A DNA stretch of 64,000 bases from Strongylocentrotus droebachiensis (taxonomy: Eukaryota > Echinodermata > Echinoidea > Camarodonta > Strongylocentrotidae), in contig JAVYIG010002220.1 in NCBI GenBank assembly GCA_035222895.1, forward strand, positions 1 through 64,000. The letters run 5' to 3'. Under the pieces are notes generated by a model. The model was not told the origin of the DNA. It searched no databases and worked only from the letters and a program-made list of their open reading frames with translations. Within the stretch, counting starts at the first letter, position 1, and each line of letters opens with the position of its first letter. Shown here piece by piece: positions 10,456 through 24,212 of this stretch. The position numbers and the translations under genes are program-made.

Positions 10456-11954
10456 GAATTAGAATCTAAAATGCATTTAAGCTTTTTTGAAATGAGCAGG
10501 AGCTGCTCTTGTTGGTGCTGGTTAGCAACAAAGACTCTCATGTTCAGTAGCTGTCAAGATTTTTTTCTTCTTCAATTTTAGCCATGATTGGTGAAATCAA
10601 CATTCCCCCCTGATAATGATATATTTCTGTGTTAATATCTTTTATGTGACCATTTGCATAGTTTGAACTTTGAACATCAATATGCTTTCTCTCAATATAA
10701 ACTACGTTTACATAAAATTCCCCTGAGATCGATGTAAAATTGTAAATCCGGTTTAAAATTAGGGGGGTGAGGTGCCATTTTTTCATGACTTGCTTGAACG
10801 CCTCACTTGGATTTCTAAAACCAATTTTCTTTTTAAATTCTCACTATCACCCCCTGATGTAGTATAAAGCACATCAAGTCATCATGAGTAGTACTGGTGA
10901 ATTGTGGCTCAGGTGGTCAATATAGAATACACTAAACATGAATGCATTGCAATTTTATGTACCCTTCCTTATCCAAACTTGTGGAAGAGACAACATGTTA
11001 TCAAATAACAATTGATGTGCATAATATTCTAAAATGGTCTTTTACACATATTTACATTACATGTTCATTTGCATGCATGGTACAAGGCAGCACGATACTT
11101 GACAACGATCAAAGTCTGATGTTGTCTTACTAAGTCTGTTAACATATATTTCACCAAGCCAACTCCTCTCTATAGCCTTTATACATGTAGGCACAATATC
11201 CGCACCAACCTGTGCCTGGCAGTTTGCAAACGCATCCACTTATGTCATTTCATAAATAGAATAAACAAGCTCAACCCATATTCCCCATTGTCCAACGCTG
11301 CCGCCTTTTTTGATTGAGTAGGTTTGACAGCGCCCACCCATTTTGTTGCTGTTCCATATTTGGACATTGTAATTCACTGAATACTGTACAGGCACAAAAG
11401 ATGTACCCTATATTATGCAAGTCACTAGATCTTTGTAAATCAATGTACAGTGATAACACGAGTCACAATAAGGAAGTAGATTGTCATCCTGTTCATCTTT
11501 TAGATGTCTGATTCCATAAACCTGTTATATCTAGGAGTTAAAATGTACATGTTATCTCTGTGATAACGCATGGTTCAATTAAATCCATCATGTAAACATT
11601 GATGGTCGATGGAGTCACAAAAACAAAGGAATAGCGCTACAATGTACATGTACATTGTACTTCTTGATTTATACATCCTGGGTCTGAATTATTTTCTACC
11701 ATTTATTTGATTGAAATTAATTCCAGAAAAACACCAGCTTCATGTCACAATTACGCTCATAATAATAGGGAAAGTAAATGCTCTGTGTTTTAAAGTTGTC
11801 ACCAGTATCACAAAGACATAATGGTTAATGACTGAATAGACATTCAGAAATTTTTTGTTGTTGACCTTCTCAAGACCATGGTCTTTATTAGGGTTAAATT
11901 CCCCTTTTTTGCAGAGCTCTATATTTTTATTTTGTTGTGCATAGAGTGGTCAAT

Positions 11955-12305
11955 TGTGACGATATCAAAAAACTATTTTTTAGAGTTTCCAAATTTGAAC
12001 TTCATTTTCGGAAAGAGCATCAAAAATAATGTCCTAATGTTGAAAACCAACTGAATATGTTCAGTATTGGCTGAGATATGACCATCCGAATAAATATATT
12101 TCAATGGGAAATCACTGTTCTTTTGCTCTGGTTCGTAATGTTATTAACCAGAGCAAAATAAAAGTGATTTCCTATTGAATTCTATTTATTCAGACGGTCA
12201 TATCTCAGCCAATACTTAACATACTGTATGGACATTATTTTTGCTGCTCTTTCGGAAAATGAAGTTCAAATTAAGAAATTCTCAAAATAGATTTGTATGA
12301 TGTCA
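11955..12305. mobile_element. ~350-bp palindromic foldback element
   Basis: Two arms of about 160 bp are inverted copies over nearly their whole length. Paired landmarks are CATTTTCGGAAAGAGCA with TGCTCTTTCGGAAAATG-like sequence (11.99-12.02 and 12.24-12.26 kb), GGCTGAGATATGACC with GGTCATATCTCAGCC, and TTTGCTCTGGTT with AACCAGAGCAAA at the centre. The outer ends are GTGAC and GTCAC. It is non-coding and looks like a MITE. Confidence 0.85.
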
Positions 12306-13948
12306 CGGCTTCGGTACTCTATTCCTGATGGACTGCACCGAAACTAACACTTTGCATATAAAAATGTAGAGCATGAACAATTAAAGGAAATGACACTGAG
12401 GAGAAGGTTTGTGGTCAGGTGTTCTTTTGTTGATTGCAAGTACAAAATCCTTGTTAATTGCTAACAAGTACAGCTGGGTCGATCTCACCATAAACACTGT
12501 ACAACGTATAGTACATGTACATGTACATTGTACAGGTATGAATTCATTACGTCATAACATTTCAAAGTGCAATCCGCAGTGTGACCTTAGAGTAGGGTAA
12601 TACAACACACCAGTATATGCATGGCATGGAGGCCAATATTTTTGATAAATTGTAATATTTATATTTTGTGGGATTTTTGTAGGATACATGTACATATGCA
12701 GGGTGGATACTACATGTACATGTACCTGTATGCCCAGAATAGTTTGGCAGAACTCGGTTATCAGTTTGAGCAAATATTAAAAGATAGGAAAATTGTACTT
12801 TACACTGGTTAGAAATGAATTAGAAAACAGATTGCACTATTTATTCTACCTTTTTTTTTTGGGGGGGGGGGGATTTCGCCAGTTGAACCCCAAGATTGAC
12901 ACCCATCAGTTCCACTTTTAATACACATGTGTAAAAAAAAAAAAAGACGTCTAAAGTGGGGGTGGGGGTGGGGGTAATCCCAATCATTCCAGCTTTGCAA
13001 TTCCTACAACCTGTTTTGCTTGAGCATTTTATGAAGGTGACACAACACCAAAATGCAGCTGAAATGCATCAATAATAGGGGCCGTCAAAATCGGAGAGGG
13101 GATGGAGGAAAGACATCAAGATGGAATTTGCATTGCATTAGATAACAGAATACACACCCCTCCCCCTCCCCCAATACATTTCATTCCATGTGATGCTGGC
13201 TACATTATACAGTGTACCGATTATTGGATAAGGCTAACACCAGAATGCAGATGATGCATCAATAATGGGAGCTGTCAACTGGGACGGCATCCTTCCAATC
13301 ATCCAAAAAATCAGGTTGTCCAAACCATCACCACCTAAACCGATTACTCTCCACCTCCTAATTAAGTTCCCCTTCGGAAATGAAGATTGAAATCTTCACA
13401 CTCTTCTTCTCTATCACTTCGCTATATAGAAACATGCAGGATCTGTCCCTTCCATTGTTTGTACAGGAGCTTCCCCGCAAGCGTTTATCAACATGAGCAT
13501 TTGGGCGGTAACTCTCAGCGTCCCCTACGGTAAACGTATCGTGTACAGTGTACATGTACGTGCAATGCGGTGGAATGTATTTTTCATAACATGGGGAGTA
13601 TTATCATTTCATATAATATTTAGATTGATACAACCTGTCCGTGATTCCCATACTTATAGCGAATTGGCAAAGTACAGTTATGCATCAGTCTGCGTGGTCA
13701 TTTTATTTTTAGAAATTTAATTGACTGTCTGCAAAATGTGAAGGTCTACATGTATTTGAAAATGTACAAAGTTCATGCATCATTTTTAATTAGAAATTTA
13801 CGATGTGAAAGCAGTACGGCGATGACTCCATTTTGTATGGCCTTCTTTGGTATTCCCCCAATTATAAACATATACCGGTATCCATGCTCATGGTTTTGGT
13901 TTCTAAATTTCTTTGTTACCCTGTGAATATGAAAAAAAGGTTGTTCCC

Positions 13949-14303
13949 TTAAAGTAGTCACCCAAAGAAAATCCATGACAACCGATAATTTTTGAAAAAT
14001 TATATATGGATGGAAAAAAAATTCTCTTGAAAAACATGAATAATTTGCTGAAAAATAATAAAGATATCTTTGGTTTGTGACTAGCTGTGACTCTCATGTG
14101 ACGTCACAAATCTTGACGTAGGACCGCTGACGGCAGAAAATCTGGATCTCAAAATTAACATTTTTGAGAGATGATTACTGCGGGCCGCAAGCATATTTTG
14201 AAGAGGGAAGTTGTTATATTTGATCAGTAAGGCTTCCCCTTCACAATGATATGAATTTTGCATCAAATCAAAACAATTTTGATTCTTTGGATGACTACTT
14301 TAA
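13949..14303. mobile_element. TTAA-flanked MITE with AAAGTAGTCAYCC termini
   Basis: TTAAAGTAGTCACCCAAAGAA at the left is inverted as TTCTTTGGATGACTACTTTAA at the right (one mismatch). The ends include TTAA on both sides, which would suit a TTAA-targeting element such as piggyBac, though the TTAA could be part of the terminal repeat itself. The 355-bp interior is non-coding and includes TGTGACGTCACA-like palindromic sequence. Confidence 0.7.
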
Positions 14304-14639
14304 AAACCACTCATTTCCTGGTATTGAAATTGAGGAAGCATAGACAAACTAATTTTGAAGGTTGTGAGACTGTGAATGTTTGCTCTTCTGTCACAAATAG
14401 TTGAGCTCTAATTTGTAAGAATACACCTACATGTATATAAAATTACGTGTACATGTGCAGGTGCTATTCATGAATACTGCTGAGTTGCAGATTAGAATTT
14501 CAATGTTTCTTCATGATTTGATTTCCCTGATAGTGATACAAGTCAGACTAAAAGGAGACTATTGCAAATTTTATTATGCCTTTTCGGTTTAATCACCACT
14601 TCATAATAATCAGAATCATGAACCCAGTGCATTGTTTTT

Positions 14640-14705
14640 CCTTTCTCTTAAAGTGCATAGAGACATGCAATTTCGCCTAAATGTTATGGGCTATATAAAA
14701 ATGTT

Positions 14706-14736
<31 letters not shown>

Positions 14737-14738
14737 AG
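14640..14738 (+). repeat. Interspersed repeat tail with (TTA)n
   Basis: The segment AAAGTGCATAGAGACATGCA, then ATGTTATGGGCTATATAAAA, then a (ATT)n run from about 14710 to 14738, resembles the 3' end of short interspersed elements common in marine invertebrates. The identification relies on style and recollection. No promoter boxes were found upstream. Confidence 0.35.
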
Positions 14739-16310
14739 TGTGCTGTTCAACAGAGCTTGCATGATCCTGGCCCAGTTTTATGATTAGTCAATTAAGGTTT
14801 CCCGCCTTATTGTATGCACCAGTTACAATAGTAGCTGGGTTGACTTCACCATCATAATAAATGGATTGGGTTTGGGGTGCATTAACAAGATCAACTCCAC
14901 ATTCAGACTACGGTAGCCGAATTCATTTTTTATCTTCATGAAAACTGTTATACCGACTGTACATTTTCTCTAGTCTGAATGTTGTATAATGCTATCGTAA
15001 GAAAAGGATTGAATATGGGATCCCTGTTCAGACTTGAAAAATAAAATCATTGTTTATCTACATGTACATGGTCATGAAAACTAGTTTGTATGAAAATGGT
15101 AGAGCCACAGTGTACATGTACTTTTTCTTATCTTAATCCTCCTACTGTAGGCCTACTTTATGAAACGTTTAGGGAGAGAGGCTTTTAGCATTGCTTCAAA
15201 CAAAAAGTCCATTTAAATCATGGCCCAAATCTACAAGTAGTTCGAACGTTAGAGCATAGGAAAACTGAAGAAGTGGCAGTGGCTTATCTTGAGTGCATAC
15301 TGTACAGTACATGTACAGTTACTACAGTATGTGACCAGCCAGCTGTCATCTTCCATCTTTAAGCAAATCGTGAAAGAAGCCAACACTAATTGTACCAGTT
15401 GACCTATTAAAATCTAGCTTCTTTATAATGTTTCATCATACATGTGTATGTACAATACTTATTTTCATGTGTGCACATACTTGTGCTACTGTATACTGAA
15501 CATGTACGTGTATGTTTCTCTATATGTTTTTTTATAATACAGGTTTGTATTAAAAAAATTGCTAGTGTGAATAGGAATGAATTTTTACAAGGAAGGCTCA
15601 TTACATACATGTAGTACTAAAAATCTCTCATGAATGGGCACTGTTTACAGGGAATACTGGCACCCCACACTGAATATACATGTAGTTTGTACTGAAATTC
15701 TAGCTTGTTGAAAAATTTGCCCCAAGATCTATGAGTTAGAGTTACCGGTACATGTACATTGTACATTCATGTACTGGTACATGAACTGCACGTGCATGCA
15801 CAACAACCAAAAAATTACTCTTTTTTTTACGAGGGCTCTTTTCAGATTTTCCCTTAAAAAAATAGCCCCCCTTAATTATTTTGCGGTGGCTATTTTGGAG
15901 CTCAGGGGGGCTTTTTTTTTTTAAAGGTATTTTTTATTAAACACGGTTTTACCTAATTAAATTCCAAGCAAAGGCAAATATAGATACAATAATTGTAGCG
16001 TACATAGACCTATGTCATGTAGAGTATTGCAGACATTCAGATACCCAGGATTTATTCACTTTGTGTTAAACGTGTGGCTTTATGATTTAAATATACATGT
16101 AACTAAAACTTGTCAAAAGGAGTGTTTTGTTTAACTGTACTTCGTTTTTCATATCCTAAGAAAATATAATCACTGACACGCGGGCTAGGAATTAATTTTT
16201 GTTATGGGGGCTACTTTTCCCCATTGCCTAAAAAAAACCAAGGGGCTACTTCCTTAAAGCCATATTGTAAGCTGTAACAATAAGTTGTGTTTTTCCTTAA
16301 CCATCATACT

Positions 16311-17004
16311 ACTAGCAACCAAATTGGTAGGTAATATGTTATTTAGTCTTTTTTTCTGTCCCAAATTTAGTTGTTATCATGGACAATGCAATCCCATTAA
16401 AACAAAATGTAGACTAACTCCCTTTAAAATTGTGTTATTTATAACATTTATAACCATTAAATGTGAGTAAATATGTTTACTGTTGTCCTACATACCGATG
16501 TATTTGTTATGCCGAAACATGCAAAATCATGGCCTTATTATTTTTTTTATAGACTCTAATTCTAAAGGCCAAGCCAAAGCTAGTTTCATTTCGTAGACAG
16601 AAATTGATGTCATCACTCATGACAATTGGCCTGGCATCGATCGTATATAAATAATTTAATTTAATTAAACAGTTGTAAGAAAAATTCTGAGGAGTAGGAA
16701 CATCCTTTATATATTTATTTACGGTTTTTTTATAACAAAATTCAATTTCTGTGTACGAAACTTGCTTTATACCGATTTTACAGAAAAAAATCCGGCATTG
16801 ATTTTGCACGTTTCGTGATAACAAATATATCAGTATGTGGGACAACAGTAAAAATATACTCGCATTTAATGGTTTTAACCTTATAAATAACACAATTTTA
16901 GACGGAATAACATTTTTTTTAATGGGATTGCATTGTCCATGATAAAAATTAGGGCCAGAAAAAAGACTAAATAAACATATTACGTACCAATTTGGTCGCT
17001 AGCA
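16311..17004. mobile_element. ~700-bp inverted-repeat element with ~220-bp arms
   Basis: Arms at 16311-16530 and 16787-17004 are inverted copies with roughly 10-15% mismatch by eye. Paired landmarks include CTAGCAACCAAATTGGTA with TACCAATTTGGTCGCTAG, CATGGACAATGCAATCCCAT with ATGGGATTGCATTGTCCATG, and TTTACTGTTGTCC with GGACAACAGTAAA. A non-repeated centre of about 255 bp separates them. A minus-strand open frame (16507-16893, 128 codons) spans the centre but has no recognisable domain. Terminal inverted arms of this length suggest a foldback DNA transposon. Confidence 0.8.
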
Positions 17005-17861
17005 GTTCAGCTCTCGTCACTCGCAAATACTTATTTGCTTCATACTAGGAGCGTGCGGGCGCGCGCTGGAGCTGAGCTAGTACGTTTCTGTGTATTGTGA
17101 ACGTGTGCGAACTACGTATGCATTCATGCTGTGCACGAAACTACATCGGTGCCGGTGGCCTGTCCGGCCGCCGGGAGCTTAGGCGCAGGCAGGCGGATAC
17201 CGCCGTAGATCTAGCTACAGTAGGTACGACCGCCGATCCGCTGCAACTCACAAAACTTTTAAAATGTTGATGGAAGTTTCTAGTTTTGGAGTTGGTAGTT
17301 GGAACGGAGATTTCACTCAGACACATCAATAAATTGATTTATTAATTCCTAGGGAATATCAATTCATGGCGGGGGCGATTTTTCAAGATATATTGATTTT
17401 TTTTCGCCCTCGTCTTGATTTTTACCGTGGCGATTTCAGAGGTTTAGGGGGCGAATCGCCCGTCGCCACCGTGTATTTTTTTCGTTGATGCACAATGTAT
17501 GCTTTGAATGTGCTTGAATCATCGTATAGATGTAGATGAAGCAGAAGCGGAAACATGTACACATAATTATATGTCAGTGCTCTTCTTATGAGATGGTAAT
17601 AAATGAGAGAGAGAGAGAGAGAGTGTGTAAGATGAGTACTTACATGTACATGTACACATGTACAGGTAGGTTTATGTAATAAGAACTCTTTAGCCTCATT
17701 GATACTATCCTTTTCATTGTAGTGTAGAACTACTAATTGTCCATGAAATATAAACAGAGATAAAAGGAAATGACGCTCACGGATATCACACAATCAGTAT
17801 CTGTATCTTCCCGGAGTGTCTTTTTGACCATTGTTTCCTCCAACTAGTCAGCTACAGTACA

Positions 17862-18224
17862 TGTAGCCTATAATCTAGGCGGAGTGCCGAGCTTTTTTCT
17901 TTGCTGCTAGACTAACCCTAAGCAGAACGTCTGATACGGCGAGACTACGAACCGTGAGTCGCGAAGCGGCTCACCGCCTATACTCACTGGTCTAGCTTTA
18001 GTCGTTGTTTTTTTATTATCGACCATGAATCCGTGGCAGTTTTCGTACGAAAAACTGCCACGGATTCAAGGTCGATAATAAAAAAACAACGACTAAAGCT
18101 AGACCAGTGAGTATAGGCGGTGCGCGGCTCACGGTTCGTAGTCTCGCCGTATCAGACGTTCTGCTTAAGGTTAGTCTAGCAGCAAAGAAAAAAGCTCGGC
18201 ACTCCGCCTAGATTATAGGCTACA
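17862..18224. mobile_element. 363-bp near-perfect palindrome, foldback element
   Basis: The sequence from TGTAGCCTATAATCTAGG to CCTAGATTATAGGCTACA is an almost uninterrupted palindrome centred near 18046 on TTTTCGTACGAAAA. Each arm is about 181 bp and differences are limited to a few small changes, such as the GTGAGTCGCGAAGCGGCTC region against its partner. It is flanked by GTACA at 17857-17861 and 18225-18229, a possible 5-bp target duplication, though GTACA is common locally. High arm identity indicates recent formation or ongoing correction between the arms. Confidence 0.9.
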
Positions 18225-21200
18225 GTACATGGGAATGGCTGTAGAATTACAATTTACACGTACAGGTGTACAAATAAACTATTTATTAATCAGTTCTGAG
18301 AAGGAGTTAATTCTTGGCAGTACAAACCTACATGTACCACCACATTGCCAAATTGTGTGGAATGAATTACTAGAACTCCAAGTGTGGTCAAGAAAAGTAA
18401 AAAAAACTTTAACATGGACAAATTCCATCTAATTTGTTCCCTGTGTTACCACATCATCCACATCAACCACATCTAAGATTTCAGTACCGGTACATCATGT
18501 ATATTATATCTCTTGACTCTATCATTTTCATAGCCATGCTAGAATTTGTATCAGAAAAAACATAAAATACAATAATATTTTTATGTCAATTTATGTTCTT
18601 AATTCCATAATATGATCCATTAACAGTTGGTAAATTATACTATGGGACATCATGTACCTGGACTTGCCCAACGAAAGTACCTGCTGGCTACATATACATG
18701 TATGTAAATGTAATGTTTCCATTCTCACCTTTATACCCGACACTGTGGTGACACACAGTGATACCTGAAAGGGAAGTTTACACAAACCCTAAACCATTAC
18801 TCCAACATGAGCATGTTTACATCAAATTTAGTTGTTGACTCTGAAGGAGAGAAGCCCTACAAATTATTTCTGACTGGACATCCGTCTAGCTTGCAACTCT
18901 ACCCACCCCTGAAAGCACATTAATCCACAAATGCCTGTTTTAATAATGTATAAATAAAACCTAATAGCTTGTGTTTCATAATGTAACTAGCTAGTCGGGA
19001 TGTGATGGACGAGCGTCCTCCATTCGGTGCCTTTCCCATTCTGATCGGGAGTGGGTCGAGAAAGAATAATTGATTAGCTGACATTTGGATGGTGATGGTT
19101 TGTTTGTAGTTACATGTACGTGTTCTTGTTCAGGCTGAGAGTCTTGTCAAGTATTAGGAGCAACTCCTTTTGATTTTTTTTTTTTTACCTCACTGACTAC
19201 TCAAGTTAATCTTGTTTTATTTATTTGCTACATCTTCTTCCTTACGTCTTCAAGGATGACGTACATGTAGGAATCAGAAGTGTTTGCTATTGTCAAAATA
19301 TACAACATTAACAACATTTTAAGAAATAGTTTTGAAATTTAAAATAGATGTACATTTGTGTACAAATTATACTCATCTATTTCTCAAAATACTCTAAAGG
19401 CCTATCAAGCGTACATAATTTCCTTCCAAATTTTTAATATTATTTGTATTTGTAAATCTTTGTTGTTTGTAAGACTTTCGTTATTTTCAAGATTCAAGAT
19501 TCAAATTAGGTTTTATTCACAACTTGTCAACAAGTCCAACGACTAAAAATGCAAGTTTACATCATATAATTTTTTTTTTTTTGATCACCTGACACCTGTA
19601 TCAGAATATAGAAGCAATTTATTGTCTGATTAATAAATCATGATCGTCATCATCAAAGCAGTGTCCCCCACGTCTTTCCTCCAATCTCACCCATGTTTGG
19701 CAGATAGGATTCGGCTGCTGCGCCCCTGCTAAATCCATATCTAGAGGCAACTGATGAATAATTGATTTGCTGATCTCTCCCTGTTGATCAGGAGCTTGTT
19801 AGGGCTAATCCAATAGGGGGGTTTGGTGGGGGGGGGGGGGATTGGAGCTGTGACACACACTGTACATGTATAGTGTAGGTGAGCGATGCAATAATTGCCT
19901 GTAATGAGGGAATGATGGCTTTACTGCAGTGGCTCTTATGGGTAATAGCATTTTGATAACCGCTGCGACATCGGGTATGGGGTCTCTGCGGTGTCACGCT
20001 GTGGCTGTCATTAGCTACAAATTAGATTGCCGCGAACTGAATCGTAAACCTTAGCACTGCTACATTTTATAACGTATGGACCATACTTCTTTTATTTCTG
20101 TCCCATTATCAAATTCAGGCTATGCTTATTTTATCATTATAAAAATTGGCACACCAATCACTTTAATATGGAAGAGGAGGAGCGGGGATGGTGTGTGTTT
20201 GTGGAGGGGGAGGGGGGGGGGGGGCTAATGTCTAATATGGCCATAATTATCAAGAATTACCTGTGTACATGGTCAGTAACCTTGTCCCAATAACCCAATT
20301 CAAAGTTGACTTGGTTTACCATTCCACCCATCTGTTTGTACAGGTACATGTATATCAATGATGAATAAATTGGGTTCATTGCGATCTATAATTATACTCT
20401 TACTATGGACAAAATTCACAAATATCATTTGATCGGTCAAAAAAATAATTCACTGGCTTCCTGAACAATTTTTGCTATTAAAATTGGATTGTTTTAACAT
20501 GTCTTATTCTACATTATTTCCTTCCCATTGTACCTGTATGAGCAGAGAAAACAGACCCAGAAAAGGAAATTATATACATTTAGTCATGTAGGAGGAAGTA
20601 ATAGAGCATGACAGTGAAAGGTTTACCGTAATGGCCATTAACGGAAATATGATCATTGTTTTTTTTTTAAGTATGTAATTCTGAGTGCTAAAAGTGTAGA
20701 AATCTACATTTGTATCTTAATGAAAAAGAACATGGACATTAACATGTACAGGTACATGTAGGTCTGAATTGAAGAAAGTGTGACTACAGTATATGCACCT
20801 TTAAAAGATCAGTAACAAAGTCAAGGTAAAAGAAATAAAGGATGTGAGAGGAAAAGATAGGAAAGTAAAGTAAAGTAAGACAGCAGAAACAATTTTTTAA
20901 AGGCTGATATCTCTAATAATTTTATTCAGTGAATGTTAAGATGTTCTTTCAATAGAAATACTCAGGTAAAAACACAACAACAAAAAACAAGCAAAAAACA
21001 TGCACCTACAAATTGGAACAAACAAGCAGAAGATAAAATGAAATATAGCAAAACAAATCAGACAACCAGCCAGCATTAGCTTTCAATATAAGTGTGAGTG
21101 ATGTAAGGAATATACAAGAGATTTCTCCAGGGATGGAGTATCAAGGTGGATGTATATCAGAAGAGCTAGGGAAAAAAAGAGCATCTGAGTTTATTGACAC

Positions 21201-21309
21201 TTGTAACCTTTACGGACACTTCCATTTTGGCGGACATTTCCATTTTGGCGTTTTCATACACTCTAGCTGGTTCATCGCCCATTAATCCTGCATACAGTGT
21301 GTAGGATAT

Positions 21310-21520
21310 ACAGAGAGAGGTGAGAGGGGATAGAGAGAGAGAGGGGGAGGGGAAGTGGAAGAGAGGGTGAAGGGGAGAGAGGGGGCGGGGGAGGGAGAGA
21401 GAGGGGGGGGGGGGGGGAGGGAGAGCAAAAGAGAGGGAGGGAGAGAGAGAGAGGTGAGGAGAGAGAGCAAGAGAGGTGAGGAGAGAGAGAGAGAAAGAGA
21501 GAGAGAGAGAAAGGAAAATA
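21310..21520. repeat. GA-rich (AG/GGAG)n low-complexity tract
   Basis: About 210 bp of almost pure purine on the + strand: GAGAGAGA, GGGGAGG and a poly-G run near 21406-21416. All open frames through it are serine/leucine/proline or arginine/glutamate artefacts. Such a tract can adopt triplex DNA. Confidence 0.9.
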
Positions 21521-22854
21521 GAGAAATGAAAATACAAAGTGACTGATCATGATTGTGATTATAAATTTGTAACCATTTTATGGTGTTAGTGCCAGTCGGT
21601 GAATGACATTTTAATTGCGTGTAAATCAGGAATATATATGGTATCCCACTGACTTGAATTCACTCATACATGCACTGCACAAGACTCTTCACTTAAAGGC
21701 ACAAGTGTATAGATTTTTTATTTTACTATGAATTTGACCTACATGTACCTCTCTAAGATTTTTTGATAATTCTTGATCTAGAATCAAGAATAAAACCTCT
21801 ATGTACATGTACAACTTTTTTCACAAAAATATAATTTTTTGTAGTGATATCCACTACCTACTACATATGATGTACATGTACATGTACAGTGTACATGTAG
21901 CTCTTTTGGAGCACTTATAAAAGGGTGTCTGTGTTTTATAATGCTCTCACATGAAGTATACAATTAAAGGTAGCATGTAGCTGATAAATTGGAAGTGTCA
22001 TATGGGCATGATTGGTCTATATTCAGCGAATGTTTGACAAGTGAACAGTGCACTCTCTCACACCAGCAGGGTTAATGGCACGGGAAGAGGAAATGAGAAG
22101 CTCTCTACTGTGTTTAATAATGTGTCATTACAGTGGCCGATAGGCATTTAAATGAATTGAAAGCAATGTAATGGATCTGAATTGAAGTGCTCTTCGCCAC
22201 ATTCCCTCATTGTGTTTCACATTGAATTACACGGATGCAGACCATTGTAGAGAATGTAATATGTTGTCAGACCACTCACAGAACCATACATACGTGGGAC
22301 TGTGTCAATTGCAGCTGTGATTGACCTCAAAGTTACAGAGGTACATGTAACTACGGTATGCCAAAACTATTGCAAAATTCAGTGAAAATACATGTTATTT
22401 GCAATGTAAAATACTAAGTTTGCAATTCACAAAAATATCTTGCTGAGAAAAGGTCTATCACTAACCACTGCTAAAAATTCATGTGATGGAAAAGAAATGC
22501 ATTGGAAAAGAAAAGACAATTGTACTAGAACAAAATTTTGGGCCACCAATCATAGATTTTTAGAGTATTTATAATGCAAACCCTCTTTCTGCTTTCTAGG
22601 ATAGGATTTGCTCCACGAAATCTTCCTTTCGTGAGTTGCTATCTTACTAAGATGGTAACTCATTTTCCATTCAACCCACTATTAGAACATTCAAGTACAG
22701 TGCAACCTCTGTATGTATAACCTAAATACCACTTGAGCAGATTTAATAGTGGTCTGCAATGACTTTGTATCTGTCTGTCTGCAGATGGTCTTTATATACA
22801 GGTTGCCTTTATACATGTTAAAATAAGAAACACTGTTCAAGGTATACAAAAGAC

Positions 22855-22980
22855 CTGGGCCCCGTTGCACAAAACTTACCATTGATGGTAACTACCATGG
22901 AAACTTGATTTTGATTGGCTGTTGAGCCCTGTTACCATGGTAGTTGCCATCAATGGTAAGTTTTATGCAACTTGCCCTGG
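22855..22980. mobile_element. Short palindromic MITE with CCATGG centre arms
   Basis: GTTGCACAAAACTTACCATT..CCATGG (22864-22900) is inverted at 22935-22971 with three or so mismatches. Arms of 37 bp flank a 34-bp spacer (AACTTGATTTTGATTGGCTG...). It is non-coding and probably dispersed, as the arm wording looks like a common repeat of echinoderm genomes; that is recollection, not a search result. Confidence 0.75.
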
Positions 22981-23823
22981 CCTTTCTATACAGGTAGTTA
23001 CTAAATAAAGCCTGTATATGTTGGCTATCCTCAAGAGGGCTGTTACTCCCATAAACAATACATGTACAAAGAAGCTCTTTACAGCCTACTGTGCAGCCTA
23101 CAATGTTTAAACGTAGACAATTGTAAGCAGTGGAAATCGGAGAGTACTACATTTAGTGCATGTGTACAATTCATGTCTTTTCCCCTACTGTACTCGATAC
23201 ATTATTTGTACATTGCAGTGTAACAGGAGATTATCGAAGAGTGACGAGTCTCTGGGAGGCCGTGAAAGTGCCTCATGGCCCAATCACTCATTCCGTGGAG
23301 TACCATGTAGTTTTAATGTGTTCGTGTTGAATGCGGCACGGTAAGCAGACACTGTACACCTGCACATGCGGGCCCTTGGGTGCAAATCCTTGTCAATCAC
23401 ATGTAATGCACAAGATCAGCACCCTCCTACATTTCTTAAAACTTGATATTAATGACTACTTTACTGTCATTTAAGCTATTTTAATTTTTTTACAAATTCT
23501 TTTTTATTTACCTGTAAACAACTTAATTTTCTGTTTATTTTTTATGGAAAAATTGATAACGAGTTGGCATGAATGCAGATTTTATTAATTTAATCACAAA
23601 TGTTGACACTCTTTAAGATTAAAATTCTGTTTGTATTACATTTCATCATCACCCTTTTCCATACCTGTATGTCAAAACATGCAAATGCATCAGACATCAG
23701 AGAAAGTACACAATAAAGCTGTTGATGAAGTTAAAATCATTTCAGAGTAAATGGCCTCTGGACAGATGATATTGGCGAGAAATCATGAATTGTCCCAACA
23801 AATATTTGACTTTGCCAAGAGTC

Positions 23824-24212
23824 AATTCTCGCTACCCTAAATAGGTACGAAAATCTCGAAATTCGCGAGACGAGGTAATTTTCACTCTCTCGGGTCGTCA
23901 CTACAACTTCCGGTATAGAGTCCCATCCCGCTGGCGCTAGCGCCTGTGTTCGCTGTGCAGAGTTTTCACGCACGCTAAAATCGATGCCAATCAGTGTATT
24001 TGGTACAGATTATAATATGCAATGGAAAGCTTCGGGCAGAATTAGTGACTTTAGCACAAAAGGCCGTTAAACTCTACCGTGAAAGAGAGGGTTGTGATCA
24101 CGAACGCCTGCACAGGAAGCTGTAATGTCGAAAAGCTATCCCATAATGCAATGCGGATTTCAGGATTTTCCCCGGATCTCGGCAGAATCGCTATTTGGGG
24201 TAGCGAGAATTC
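23824..24212. mobile_element. ~390-bp element with AATTCTCGCTACCC termini
   Basis: AATTCTCGCTACCCTAAATAG at 23824-23844 is inverted at 24192-24212 (one mismatch). The interior is GC-richer than the flanks and has CGAAATTCGCGAG and GGCGCTAGCGCC palindromes. There is no coding capacity. It is a MITE-like element of unassigned superfamily. Confidence 0.65.

Noticed and set aside
21166..21550. Several overlapping open frames around 21.2-21.5 kb
   Set aside because: All derive from a GA-rich tract read in different frames.
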